Source of the DNA: Diphasiastrum complanatum
Lineage: Eukaryota > Streptophyta > Lycopodiopsida > Lycopodiales > Lycopodiaceae
Reading direction: 5' to 3'
Assembly: GCA_029204225.1 (NCBI GenBank)
Contig: CM055102.1
Location: 38,372,585-38,436,584 of the forward strand
DNA length: 64,000 bases
Shown here: one piece after another, positions 35,281-46,747 of the stretch
How positions within the stretch are numbered: the first letter of the stretch is position 1
Layout: each line of letters begins with the position of its first letter
Notes under the pieces: model-generated
The model's database searches: none
Told to the model about the DNA's origin: nothing
The model's input: only the letters and a program-made list of their open reading frames with translations
Position numbers and translations under genes: made by a program

Positions 35281-37160
35281 CATGGTCTACAAAATACGAA
35301 ATTGTAACAATCAAGTTCCCTAACCTTTTTTTCCTCGGCCCGTCATCCACACGTGCCCCCTGTGAGCACCTTCTCTACTAACTTAACTTCACAAATAATC
35401 TCCAAATACATGAACCACCAATACCAACGTTTGAAAAGAGGTAAGAGTCTAAAAAATACCTCAATAAAATGCATAAAGTGAGGTCAGTTGCATGCAATAA
35501 CACACTCAAAAGCCTTATAATTCAACTTTTATGAATGAATATGTCAAGACAAAGTAAAAAAACTAATCTCGATAATATATACAATTTCTTGTTTATCGGT
35601 TTTATTAAATTTCTTTCCAAATACTTTAGCCAACAATTTCAATGTTAGACCACCTAACATCAATTATCGCAATATATCTTTCATAGCAAAAATTTGAGTT
35701 TTCCACATGCATAGAATAGATATGTACTCTCCATAGCCTGCAAGGCACACACAAACTCCAGCTCGTCATACTTTGAACAATCATAAGAAAAAGTTGATAA
35801 ATCTCTCACCCAGCTCGAATGGAATCCCATAGACTGGCTCTAGCATGTACACTTTTTCCTCGTCTCCCTATCATAAAATTCACATCAAAAGAGGTTAGAA
35901 ATTCTAATTAAGAAATTAATTTTTTACGTGTTAAATCACATTCTATCACAACAACACATTGCTATAATGTTTTGTCTCGAACAAATGTCAACAAAGTTTA
36001 ACTACTATCTTGAGTCCTTAGAAAACTACTAACCTAAGGATATCTTTTACATAAACAACTAGCTCCCCAAAAGACATCTAAAATTCCGCATCTATGGAAG
36101 CAAGTGCAATGACAGATGATAAGGATTTTTCTTTTCATGAAATAAAATTAGCAACAAAAGACATGTTGTCTTCTATCTAAAGATAATAATAGCTAGGCAT
36201 TAATGCCTTTCGTAACACTAGCATTGCATCAGAGTAGGTTGAGAGTGCCATATATCAATTAAGTGCATAAGTGATCACTCTTCACAGTAAATCATTTAGA
36301 CATGGTGTAATTGTAACTTTTTTCGTTCATCAAATATGCTATTTGAAATGCAACATCTAGAAGCCATATTGCAGATTTGAGATATCCATCAAACCAAGGG
36401 TATATTTGCTAGACAAGGTAAATGTTTAGCCAATAGTGTTTTTAGAGTTAAGAAAGCCTTCCATACTGAGAAGTATTGATCTCTTAAATTAAAAGCTAAC
36501 CATTTGCTCGTCTCTTTGGTGCCAACGAGACACAAAGTTCACACCCATCACAATAAAATATAAAAGGAGATACACACAACATCAATCATTATTGCTTCAA
36601 CAACATAGTACAAGAGAATTTCCTTCGATCTCCAACACAAATCAATAGATTTAGGCTTATAGAAGGATTTACAAAACGGGTCTTGTTCTCACTAGTGACA
36701 CCTATCAACTATAAGGTACCCTAATACTTCCTAGCAATCACACAAGAAATTATTTGCATATGGGATGATAAATCCTACATGCCACATGAACGTGCAACAT
36801 TGATTGATACCAGCTCTTTGAATCCATTGTGAAAAGCCTCAGTTGTACTAGTTGTGCCCCATTTCTACTTGAAATCCAAGAATTCATATTAGCAAATCAT
36901 TGGCAACATTGATCACCAAAGAATCATATCCAAGGTCCGTGGATCAAATTATGGCTGATTGAACAAGGTACTGCGATAATGAACGGCTGTAGAAAAATGG
37001 CTATTCAAAAGAAATGCCCACAACGTATAGTTTCCCGATGTGATAGATTTCTACTATCAAACAATCAAGATTGATCTGGATCAAATTGTAACATAACTAC
37101 AACTCACAAGGTTCAAAACACCCATTCATTTGAGATTAACCCAAAACAATCTGTTTGTCA
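35281..37160. other. AT-rich stretch with no recognisable feature
   Basis: I saw no coding signal, repeat array or transposon end here. The missing first exon of the GNAT gene could in principle lie in this direction, but I found no candidate. Confidence 0.5.
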
Positions 37161-37168
37161 AGTGATGA

Positions 37169-37740
37169 TGTGAAAAATTGTCAACTAAATTGCTTGACTA
37201 TTTTGGGCCAAATGGAGGCCAACTTGTACATATTGTCTCACACATGTTAATGATTACAATAGTATTATTTACTATTTTTAGACAGTTCTTAGAGGTGGTA
37301 GACTTTGGGTCCCTCAAATAGCCTTTATTTGATGTAAAATTGGCCATACAGTCCAATATTGGTAGCATAAAGTTCATAGTTGTTGTTTTTGGCTATATGA
37401 CTTTAGAGAGAGGAGAGAGTTATCTCTCATGCCTATCGATGGACTGAAATGAGTGGAGAAGAAGGTTGAGTAATCGATTGTTGTATTGGAGATCATTCAT
37501 TGGAATTACTATCTCGATTTTGCTCTATCTTTGCATTTGTTATGGAGACTATTGCAGTAGCTAGTTTTGGATTTCAAGTTCCATTTATATCTATTCAATC
37601 ATGTATGGTGTTTGTTTGATCCTAGTAGCAAGTTTATGAGTGCTTTGCCTAGCAAATGCTTTGTGGAAGGCCTAAATCCTTATGTTTAGATCAGGTTTGA
37701 ATATTTTTCACAATCAAGTGTTTGTAAGCTTTAATAAAAC
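37169..37740 (+). mobile_element. LTR-like block related to the one at 12406 (right end approximate)
   Basis: TGTGAAAAATTGTCAACTAA, GAGGCCAACTTG and TTTACTATTTTTAG match the start of the LTR at 12406 in order and spacing. A further resemblance to the first 13 bases of the solo LTR at 4874 (TGTGAGAAATTGG) is weaker. Confidence 0.5.
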
Positions 37741-38589
37741 CAACCATTATTTAGTCAAATCACAAATGGTATCTATTCTATCTACCCTGGATCTTCTGAC
37801 CTCCATCAAATTGGACCTACAAATCTAAGATATCAGTTATTCAGACTTCAAAATAGAATTGTTCATGCAATAGAATGTCTCAAAAATGAGAGATAGGAGA
37901 ATATTCGTAAATGCAATCAACTGGACACTCCAACACACTTATTCTACTACAAAATTCATAAGTACTCCCAATTCCATCTTGGATGAGATTCAAATCTCAT
38001 TAACAACTGAGATGAGTCTTAAGATCAGTAAAGACAATGCATAAAGTCTTACGTGGGTGATGTAATTATTGAAATGCTTTCATTTATGCACTTGCAGAAA
38101 TTATCAAGAATTTTCAACTTTTACACTGGCAAATCATAATAATATGACTTAATCTGTATGCTGCTTAAAATAGTCATTATATTTGGCATTAAAGCTTTGG
38201 GTTCAACGTCTAGATAGCACTCATCTATCTGCTTGCTCAATGAGAACCAAATTCATCTCGTGCTTTTATCTAGTTAGGATCAGTCTATGCATATCATACA
38301 TGAAAATTCACCTGATTCAATTAGAGTTCTCAAAGTAGCAGATTATGCACAATAATAGAATCAAAATCACAAACAGAAGATTCAATACAAATTACCATTG
38401 TTCAATAACTAGTTTATTTATTCACTATCACTAAGAGTTGAGTTCCGTTAGTGCATGGTAGACACGATATAATTCAGGTCCCAAAGATCATCCTCATGAG
38501 CCCAAGGTTGGTAACAAGGAAGGTTGTTATGACTGAAGATCAATTTTTCAAGTGAAGGAAGATTGATTGGGATTAACTAGTGCTATACA
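37741..38589. other. AT-rich stretch with no recognisable feature
   Basis: No gene, array or transposon end seen. Confidence 0.5.
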
Positions 38590-38597
38590 CTTTGAAT

Positions 38598-39438
38598 CAT
38601 AGATGCACCGAATCGCGATTCGCTGGGTCTACGATTCGCGAATCGCGATTCTGAACCCAGAATTGCAAAAAAAAAAAAAAAAAAAAATTGGAAAAATAGC
38701 TTATGGCTGAAATTTTTTTAGGGGATCAATGGTCAAACCAGCGTTTTGCCTCTCAGAAGTGCAATAGATGAGGCACAAACAGATCTTATTTTCAGTAGCT
38801 ATCTAGTTGTCATTTGCTCTGGTTTTCAGTAAATGTTCAACCTACAGTTTGGGCTATCAACTGTATGGATGATGATCACTTTTGCAATCGTTTCACTGGA
38901 GATGTGAGTGCAATGTGCATACAGTTGGGGGCATAAATATTGGGCCCTTCTTGGTGGGCATTTGGACCCCATTTTTATTTTAGGGGGGGCGGTAGCATTT
39001 TTATCTACAGTGTTTATATAGCAGGAAGCTCTAGGGGGTTCAAGGGGCGATAGCCCCCCGGGAAACAGGGGGTTCGGGGGGCGGTAGCCCCCTGAGAAAC
39101 AGGGGGTCCGGGGGGGAGTAGCCCCCCGGTGGGGGGTTTGGGGGGCAACGCCCCCCTACCGGCGGGGTCCGGGGGCTGCAGATAGACCCCGGCCCCGACG
39201 GTAAGGCCTCTTCCTGATTTCGCCTTCCAACTCCCTGAGTGAAAACACACTTTCTAGTGTTTCGCACCCGAAACAGTCGGCAAACTACACAGTCATAATG
39301 CTCTCAATCAAAGCTTTCATCTGATACCCATATTGCCTAAAAAAAAATTAAAAAAAAAAAAAAAACGATTCTGCGCGATTTTGGGAAAATCCCGAAACGC
39401 GTTTCTAAATCGCGATTCTGAATCGCAGTGCATCTATG
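38598..39438. mobile_element. Non-autonomous hAT-type element (841 bp) with 8-bp TSD
   Basis: The ends CATAGATGCACCGAATCGCG and GCAGTGCATCTATG are imperfect terminal inverted repeats. CTTTGAAT flanks both sides exactly (38590-38597 and 39439-39446), and 8 bp is the hAT value. Subterminal parts contain nested palindromes (GAATCGCGATTC, ATTCGCGAATCGCGATT) and A-runs. The middle (39040-39190) holds G/C-rich hairpin units of the form GGGGGnnnnAGCCCCC. No transposase is present. The right 200 bases recur at 24420-24618. The autonomous partner is unknown. Confidence 0.88.
39040..39185. repeat. GC-rich hairpin repeats GGGGCGATAGCCCCC-like
   Basis: Five or so units follow each other: GGGGCGATAGCCCC, GGGGGGCGGTAGCCCCC, GGGGGGGAGTAGCCCCCC, GGGGGGCAACGCCCCCC. 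Each can fold on itself, and they are separated by GGGGGTTC/GTCCGG spacers. They create Pro/Gly-rich ORFs on the minus strand that I do not regard as genes. Confidence 0.8.
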
Positions 39439-39989
39439 CTTTGAATAGACAACTTGGAACTAGTCATTGGGAACCCGAGAAAGATATGACTTAAGTTGAC
39501 CGTAAGTCATATTTAGAGAGATAAATTCCATTAATATAAACAAAGTTGATTGGCTAGATTTGTGTGCTTTGAAATTAGTTGATATGTTTGATCCTAGATG
39601 GGGATTGTAGAGAATAACTATAATGATTCAATCATTTGTCTAATCATAGAGATCTGAACTCTATTGGGGTAACCATGTGGCTAAAACTTAAGCCAATCAA
39701 GCTTATAGTTTGTTAGAAGAAAACATAGCAATGAAAGTGGCCTAGATAGACGAGGTCCCAGGCTCGAAGGGTAGCGCTTATTGTGGAGAGTCTACTAGCA
39801 ACCAATTTGGAGTTCATGAACTTGCATGCTAGATCATGGAGATGGCACACAGAGACAAATGAGCACAACAACCAGATGAGAGTGCCTTGAATCAATGTTA
39901 GCTTTGGCATTGTTTCAATAACCCACTTGACCTCAAAACTAGGGGGTTTTTCTCCCTCGTGGGCAAACTCTTTACAAATTTCTATTGAG

Positions 39990-40147
39990 TGTCCTCATTG
40001 AACCTAAGAACAAACTATGTCATATTAGTTCCAATAGAGGATTTAAAGTCCTTATCAAAACTAACAAAACATCCTACCACTACAACTAGGTTATTCGCTC
40101 CAAAGTCCTCATTGAACCTAAGAACAGACTTGTCATATTAGTTCCAA
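39990..40147. repeat. 45-bp direct repeat beside the truncated hAT copy 2
   Basis: GTCCTCATTGAACCTAAGAA then CAxACT(AT)GTCATATTAG and TTCCAA occurs at 39991-40034 and 40104-40147, almost identical. The second copy lies at the point where homology to the hAT gene fades. Confidence 0.8.
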
Positions 40148-42108
40148 GCATCAGACCTTTTTGCAAAACAACCATGGCATGCATCAATCCACAAATTTCA
40201 TTGAGTAGGGCCCACAAACTCACTGAGTACAGATATGTATAGAGGACTAAGGTAGGTGGGTATACCTGGGCCGGGCCATGCATGCTCAGTGTACTCCAAC
40301 CATCCTGCGTGGAGCTCTGGGTCATCTTTATGTCTGGAAGAGCGCCACAAGGGGCATGTGGGCTACGGCATGGATGGGTCGGTGGACGTAGTCCCATCTA
40401 CTCTCCCATATCTGAATGATCATGTCCTTCCTATGACATACAAATTGCAATCATCAGTTGTCAGTGTGTCGTAGCACAAAAGAAATTTCGAAATGTAACC
40501 AACTTGAATCAGATAAATTACAAGATATTGGACCCATACCTGTCATCTTCCAAGTCACATCTCTCGATCGCCTCCCTGATGCGGTCCATGAACTTGTATA
40601 TCAGACCGAGAGTGCACCCCTCACGGTCTACAAGCCGCAACATGAAGAAAATGGGTCGTAGGACCCCCACAAGCTCTGCTGCCTGGCTCCAAAAATCCTC
40701 ACCATACACAGTGGCCCGGAAATGCAACTCATTTGCACTAATACCTTTGAAGGGCTAGAACTCGTACCATCCTCTGCAAATGGTCTTTCACAGCCAACAG
40801 TTGCTCCAAGACCAGGAAATAGTAGGCAAAGTAGGTGGGTGCTGGCTTCCTCAAGTCCACCGGCGAGAAGGTGCGGAACAAGGCCAACACACGCTTCTTC
40901 TTGGTAACAAGGCTGACCACGCGCATGGCTTGAGACGTGATCTGCAACACAAACCGGCAACCAAAAGTTTAGAGAAACACCAAGAGGGGTTAGGAGCTGA
41001 GAGCAACATGTGAAGCATAGACAAATGGCAAAGCAAGTGAAAAAAAATTATACCTACCGTATCCATGCAAGATCGCAGAGGTCGTGGATGAGGAGGTCTA
41101 GGAAATGTGCAGCACATGGCGTCCACACAATGCTGGGGTGCTCCCTCGTCAGAATCTCTCCCATCTGCCTGCAATTCGTGGCAGTCTGTGACAACTTGAA
41201 CCATGCGCTCCACCCCAATGTCACGAATCACATCCCTCACAGCCTCCCATATGAAGTCGGCTGTGATGGGTCCCCTGCCTCCAGTGGCATCCACGCCACG
41301 CATGAAAACTATGTCGAGCAGGCAAGAGACCAAGATATTGATGACGGATCACCAACAAATGTTGGTCCATCCATCACTCAATATCAAGCATCCATACCTG
41401 CCACAAAACATACATCAACCATATGCAAAAAGACAAAAAACAATACTCGCAAAACGAAACGTATGCAAAAAGTCTAAGGATACAGGACATACCTCTCCCA
41501 AGCTGTGCGAACAAAGCTCAGCTCTCGCGTGATGGTCTGCTCCTCCTGCGGAGCATGCTCCCTCACAATGCCTCTCTCCTCCTGGGTGGTCTCCAACTAG
41601 CATCCACTGATGCGACCAACCTCATAAGCTCTACTGCCCTCTGTTGTACATGAGGTGCTTGTCGGCTAGCAGCAGGTGTGGATGTGGTAGATGTTGGGCG
41701 ATCTGTGGGTGTGTCCGACCGTGGAGCGTCAGGTGCGGGATTCCCCCCCCCTCCCAAAATTTGTGGCACATGGTGCAGCTATTGCTGACAACGATGTGGG
41801 ATAGGAAGGGCCTGCCACTGAACTAGGCCCTACTGCTGCGGCTGGAACTGGAGGAGCTAAACTTGGACCATGTACTGGCCCCAAACCACCATTTGATAGT
41901 GATGTGCCTGCTCCTACACATGTGCTAGGCCCTGCCACTGATGTGCCTGCAGCTGCACCTCTACTAGGCCTTGCCACTGATACTGACACTCGAACAAAGG
42001 TATCTGTTGGTCTGACTGGCTCGGTGGAGGTACCATCAGGCCCATACATGTCCATGAGCCTCTGCACATCCTCATCAGAAATCCTGGGGCAGGCAAAGAT
42101 GCCCATCC

Positions 42109-43067
42109 TGTAGAACAACTGATCAGACAGATCTTGATTCTACCAACAAAGCGCGCAGTTTACTTGACAAACGAGGAGAAAGAAATGAACGCGAACTCAA
42201 AACATATCTATTCGTGACCAACTCGAAAAGACTCACGATGGATTCGCGAAATTTGTCTTGCAGTCAACTCGAAAGATTCGGGCAACAGTTTCTTGTAGAA
42301 GCTCGTGGCTTTCTTGTTGAAGCTCGAAAGATTCGCGAGCAGAATCTTGTCGCAAAAAAAATTTCTGTTTCTTGTTCAAGCTTCAGATGTCGCGAACAAT
42401 TCACGAAATCTTCTGGACTGTTCTTCAAGCTCACTTGTCGCGAAACTATCTCGAACAGTTCACGAAATATTCTAAATTTCTTCTTCAAGCTCAAGAATTG
42501 TCATCTATCGCGAACAATTCGCGAAAGACGAAAATGTCGCGAAGAGACAAGTGTCGTGAACAATTCGCGAAACATGAAGCTGAGACGAACAGATGAACTG
42601 TCGCGAATTATTTGCGAACAGAGTTTATTCGAGCCTGGAAACAGAGCGTCTATTCGAATATCAATCATCGTAAACGGTTAGTAATCTACTGTTACAGCAT
42701 TGAAAGGCCAAAAGACCTGTAAATAAAAGGCCAAAAGACCTGTCCTGTAGGATTATAAATACATGTGCACTGCTCGTTGTAATACACTAACTCACAGCAA
42801 GATAAGACAGCAAGAGATGTATATTGATGAATCAGATTCAGAGTTATAAAACTTCGTTTTTTGATCAATAGTTTCTTATTGTCTAAATAGTCTTAAGTTG
42901 TCTCTTACTTCCGCATATAATTTCCACACGCATAGTCAATCAGAACAAATCTTGTTCTATTAGTACATAGATCAGATAAAATCGCGATTGAAGACACTGA
43001 TATTAGTTTGATTTGTTCAAACTTGCATCGTGTTCTCCGTGGAAGAATAATTACTATTTTTACTACA
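42109..43067 (+). mobile_element. Copia B 5' LTR (959 bp)
   Basis: TGTAGAACAACTG ... TTTTACTACA. It is closely similar to 46748-47710, with an extra short duplication of AAAGGCCAAAAGACCTGT near 42705-42740. Many TTCGCGAA or GAA/TTC-spaced words lie between 42240 and 42625. TATAAATACATG near 42754 is a plausible TATA box. Confidence 0.93.
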
Positions 43068-43068
43068 G

Positions 43069-43110
43069 TGGTATCAGAGCATACAGAATTAATGTTGATA
43101 CAGTGGTATC
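43069..43110 (+). other. Copia B primer-binding site and a second, truncated copy
   Basis: TGGTATCAGAGC at 43069-43080 is the primer site. ACAGTGGTATC recurs with TGGTATC at 43104, 35 bases on, where it is fused directly to late gag sequence (TTGGCGAAAGATGCG). The early gag has been deleted between the second site and this point. Confidence 0.85.
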
Positions 43111-43675
43111 TTGGCGAAAGATGCGACAATGACACTTCAAAAGGCAATAGACGGAGTGAAGGAGGAAATAGAAGCTCGTGAACGCTATGATGACAATGGT
43201 GATTCAGAAAATGTTTACTCAGAAGAATAAATCTTCTAAGAAGTCTAAATTTAAGAGGGAGTTGTCTAAGAAGAATGAGTCTAAGACTAATGAACAACAA
43301 TCTGGAAAACAACAGAAGAATTCTGGTGATAAGAAGATCTGCAATAGATGCAAAAGATCAGGTCACACAGAAGAAAAGTGTTGGCTAAATCCAAAGATTG
43401 AATGCATTCATTGTCATAAATGGGGTCATGCAGCAGTAGACTGTTATCAGAATCCCAGAAACAAAAAGGAGCAGAATCGAAGCGAACCTTCAGATTCAAA
43501 CTATGTCGAAGACAAAGCAGAATGCTCCAGAGCAGCAGAAGACAGGGCAACAAGGAATTCAGCAGCTTATGTTAGTACTGATCTATGTTGTTCATCTAAT
43601 TCAATTCGAGAAGTAGTACTTGATTTGGGAGCCACCTCACATTTTGTTTCCTCGAAACAAATTTTGTCTGAGTAA
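43111..43675 (+). pseudogene. Copia B: gag end and protease active-site region
   Basis: The coding starts inside gag (LAKDATMTLQKAIDGVKEEI), shifts frame near 43190, and continues in ORF 43178-43675. A Lys-rich basic stretch is followed by two CCHC zinc knuckles, CNRCKRSGHTEEKC and CIHCHKWGHAAVDC, an acidic linker, and VVLDLGATSHF. In the last motif the usual DSGA of the copia protease reads DLGA, so the active-site Ser is Leu. The ORF stops at 43675, but the protease continues in the next frame (FIILGDGSKHVV). Confidence 0.9.
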
Positions 43676-45081
43676 AAGAAGACAAACTATTCGAGATTCA
43701 TTATACTTGGAGATGGTTCTAAACACGTGGTTCATGGAACTGGTGTATTATGGCTGGACACGAATCAGGGAGACAAGAAACTGGAGGAAGTTCTCTATGT
43801 CCCTACTCTTGATAAAGATCTTCTATCTGTAGCTAAGATAGTCGATACAGACATGTCAGTAACCTTCACAAAGAACTCTTGTAAACTATTCGAGGAAGAT
43901 TCTGATAACCTGGTTGCTAAAGGCAGCAGAGAAGGAAATTTGTATCACCTGAACATTCGAACAAGAATCGAACAAGTCAATCAAACTCAGGAATCAACAG
44001 ATGTACTGTGGCACAAAAGGCTATGTCGCATGAACATGGAAGCCTTGTACCAAGCCAATAAAGTCAAAGAATTCAAGGAGTCAAAATCAAAAGTAGAGAT
44101 ATTCGAACTACCTGGGAATCCTGTCTTAAAGGCAAGATGACTAGAACACCTTTCAATAAGGATGTCTATAAAGCAACTAAGGTACTTGAAATTGTGCACT
44201 CAGATATTTGTGGACCATTCGGAGTATTGTCATTGGGTGATGCAAAGTACTTCATTATGTTTATTGATGACTTCAGCAAGTTCGTTGTGGTATACTTTAT
44301 TCGTACCAAATCTGAAGCTTTCGAGAAATTCGTTGAGTATACGAATTGGGCTGAAAAGCAGACAGGCAATAAGCTGAAGCAAATTCGCGCAAATCGTGGA
44401 GGTGAGTACATTTCCAACGAATTCAAAGCTTACTGTACTGATAGAGGTATTATGCACACAAAGACTGCATCTTACACACCTCAGCACAATGGAATAGCTG
44501 AACGAAGGTATCGTACACTAATGGAAGCTGCAAGGTGTATGATGGCTCATGCGAAAACACCAAAACAGTTGTGGGCAGAAGCAGTGGCAACATCAAATTA
44601 TCTTCAGAATCGTATTCTGAAATCTCGAATACCGGATAAAACTCCTCATGAGATACCAAATCTAGCACATGTTCGGACATTTGGATGCGCAGTGTATATG
44701 CACATACCAGATAAGCTGAGAAAGAAACTCGATGAAAAGACAGAACAAGGTTTTCTGGTAGGATTCGAGTTACATTCGTCATATTATCGTGTTTATGTAC
44801 CCGAAACCGGCAAGATAAAATTTGTTCGAGATGTTAAATTTGATGAGACGAAATACATAGCAGACAGTGATCTAGTCGGCTATGATATTCTCAAAAATTA
44901 TTATGAGCTACCAACGACAACAGAAGAAAAACATGCAGAAGATGAAAGAGAGTTACCAAATTCAAAGGGAGGTCAAGATCGAGTGCCTGACAGACTCGAA
45001 TGCCAATTCGAATTCCAGCAGAAAAGCTCGAATCAGAATCAAACTCGAAACCTGCAGAATCAAACTCGAAACCATCTGTGA
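43676..45081 (+). pseudogene. Copia B: protease end, GAG-pre-integrase and integrase
   Basis: ORF 43727-44140 contains DKDLLSVAKIVDTDMSVTF and VLWHKRLCRMNMEALYQ. A frameshift with a small deletion near 44095-44135 damages the zinc finger. ORF 44137-45081 is the core: VHSDICGPFGVLSLGDAKYF, then IRANRGGEYISNEF (second catalytic Asp read as Asn), TPQHNGIAERRYRTLMEAA, LWAEAVATSNYLQNR, VRTFGCAVYMHIPDK and YYRVYVPETGKIKFVRDVKF. The conserved order makes the assignment certain. The Asp-to-Asn change would inactivate it. Confidence 0.93.
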
Positions 45082-46140
45082 GAAGATCAGACAGACAACA
45101 AAAACCACCAGAAAGGTATGGTCAGGATGTTTTTAATATAGCCATCGAATTTTGTGGATTCTCTGACGAACCTCAAACATTCGAGGAAGCTGTAGATGGA
45201 CCAGATAAAGATCGCTGGATTTAGGCAATGGAAGACGAAATGTCATCCATGTACAAGAACAATGTATGGACACTCGCACCTATACCTGATGGCAGAAAAC
45301 CAGTCAAGTGCAAGTGGATCTACAAGATCAAAACAGGTCCTGATGGAGAAAACATCAAATACAAGGCAAGGTTAGTTGCTAAAGGATTTTCACAGAAGTA
45401 TGGGATCGACTACACTGATACTTTCTCACCGGTAGTCAAACATACATCAATTCGCTTGCTATTCGCGTATGCAGTGGCTCATGATCTGAAAATCCATATT
45501 GTGGATGAAAAGACTGCATTCCTGCACGCAGAATTGGAAGAAGATTTATTCATGGACCAACCACTTGGTTTTATAAGCCAAGAAAATCCAGAATACGGAT
45601 GTCACATGAATAAAAGCATTTATGGTCTCAAACAAGCAGTGAGACAATGGTATAGAAAGAAGGACGAAGCACTGCGTTCCAAAGGCTTCAAACCTCTATT
45701 TGCTGAATCAAATGTCTATATCAAGCATGTCCAAAATGAAATAATCATTCTAGCTGTTTATGTTGATGACACACTTACCTTCTCAAGAAGAGATAAGTTA
45801 ATTTCAGATGTCAAAAGAGACATTTCTGAAATATTTGAGATCGCTGACCTAGGAGAAGCTAAAATCTATCTAGGCTTGCAGATCGTGAGAGACTTTGAAG
45901 GTGGTAAGTTGTATCTTCACCAACAAAAGTACACTCAAAAGATCATTGAAGACTTCGACATGCTCGAATGCAAAGGTGTGCATACTCCCATGATACCTGG
46001 AACAATCAATACTAAGCAAGGCAAATTGTTCGCAGACTCTCGAGGAAGAGAAACGAATGGCCAAAACACCCTATCGTAGGCTGATTGGATCATTGTCATA
46101 TCTAGCAGACAACACCAGACCTGATATAGCATTTGCAGTA
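45082..46140 (+). pseudogene. Copia B: reverse transcriptase
   Basis: The lead-in EPQTFEEAVDGPDKDRWI is followed by TAG at 45222-45224, then ORF 45228-46079: VWTLAPIPDGRKPVKCKWIY, YKARLVAKGFSQKYGIDYTD, IHIVDEKTAFLHAELEEDLF, MNKSIYGLKQAVRQWYRKKD and the catalytic LAVYVDDTLTF. A frameshift at about 46075 leads to RLIGSLSYLADNTRPDIAFA. YVDD is intact. The first catalytic region reads DEKTAFL (usual DVKTAFL). Confidence 0.93.
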
Positions 46141-46747
46141 TAGAGGCTGAGCCAATATAATCAGAACCCAGGATCGTTGCATTGGAAGTTGGCAAAGAGA
46201 ATACTACAATATCTCCAGGAAACGAAAGACTATGGACTATGTTATTCGAAGGAAGCTGAATTTCACATCGAATTTTACAGTGACGCAAGCTGGGCATCCA
46301 TGAAGGATGATAGCAAAAGTATTTCAGGAGGTTGTACTCTAGCATCTAGCGCAGCCATACTCTGGATTAGCAAGAAGCAAACAGCAGTAGCTCAATCTTC
46401 CTGTGAAGCGGAATATGTAGCAGCAGCCAAGATGGCAAACGAGCTGATCTGGATTAAACAGATATTGGAAGGATTTGATGAATCTAGTTCTGAACCTTAT
46501 GTCTTGTTAATGGATAACACTTCAGCAATCTATCTTACGAAAGATCCTGTATTTCACTTGAAAACGAAGCACATAGCTATCAAGTATCATGTGATTCGGG
46601 ACTTAGTCGAGAAAAAGATACTGAAGACAGTCTTCATACCCACAGAGGAAATGACAGTTGATATCTATACAAAGCCACTGAGTAAGCTTTGTTCGAGAAG
46701 CAGCGAAGAAGATTGGGGTTAATCCAACTGCCACTTTGAGAGAGAGC
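46141..46747 (+). pseudogene. Copia B: RNase H and polypurine tract
   Basis: ORF 46177-46722 carries LHWKLAKRILQYLQETKDYG, FYSDASWASMKDDSKSISGG, KKQTAVAQSSCEAEYVAAAK, LLMDNTSAIYLTKDP, KTKHIAIKYHVIRDLVEKK and TVDIYTKPLSKL. All four RNase H acidic positions appear present. TTTGAGAGAGAGC just before the LTR at 46748 is the polypurine tract. Confidence 0.93.

Noticed and set aside
39014-39267. Pro/Gly-rich minus-strand ORFs resembling a structural protein
   Set aside because: The composition comes from GC-rich hairpin repeats inside a non-autonomous hAT-type element.
38590-39446. A CRISPR-like or replication-origin reading of the palindromes
   Set aside because: Inverted ends plus an exact 8-bp flanking duplication explain it as a hAT-type element in a plant genome.
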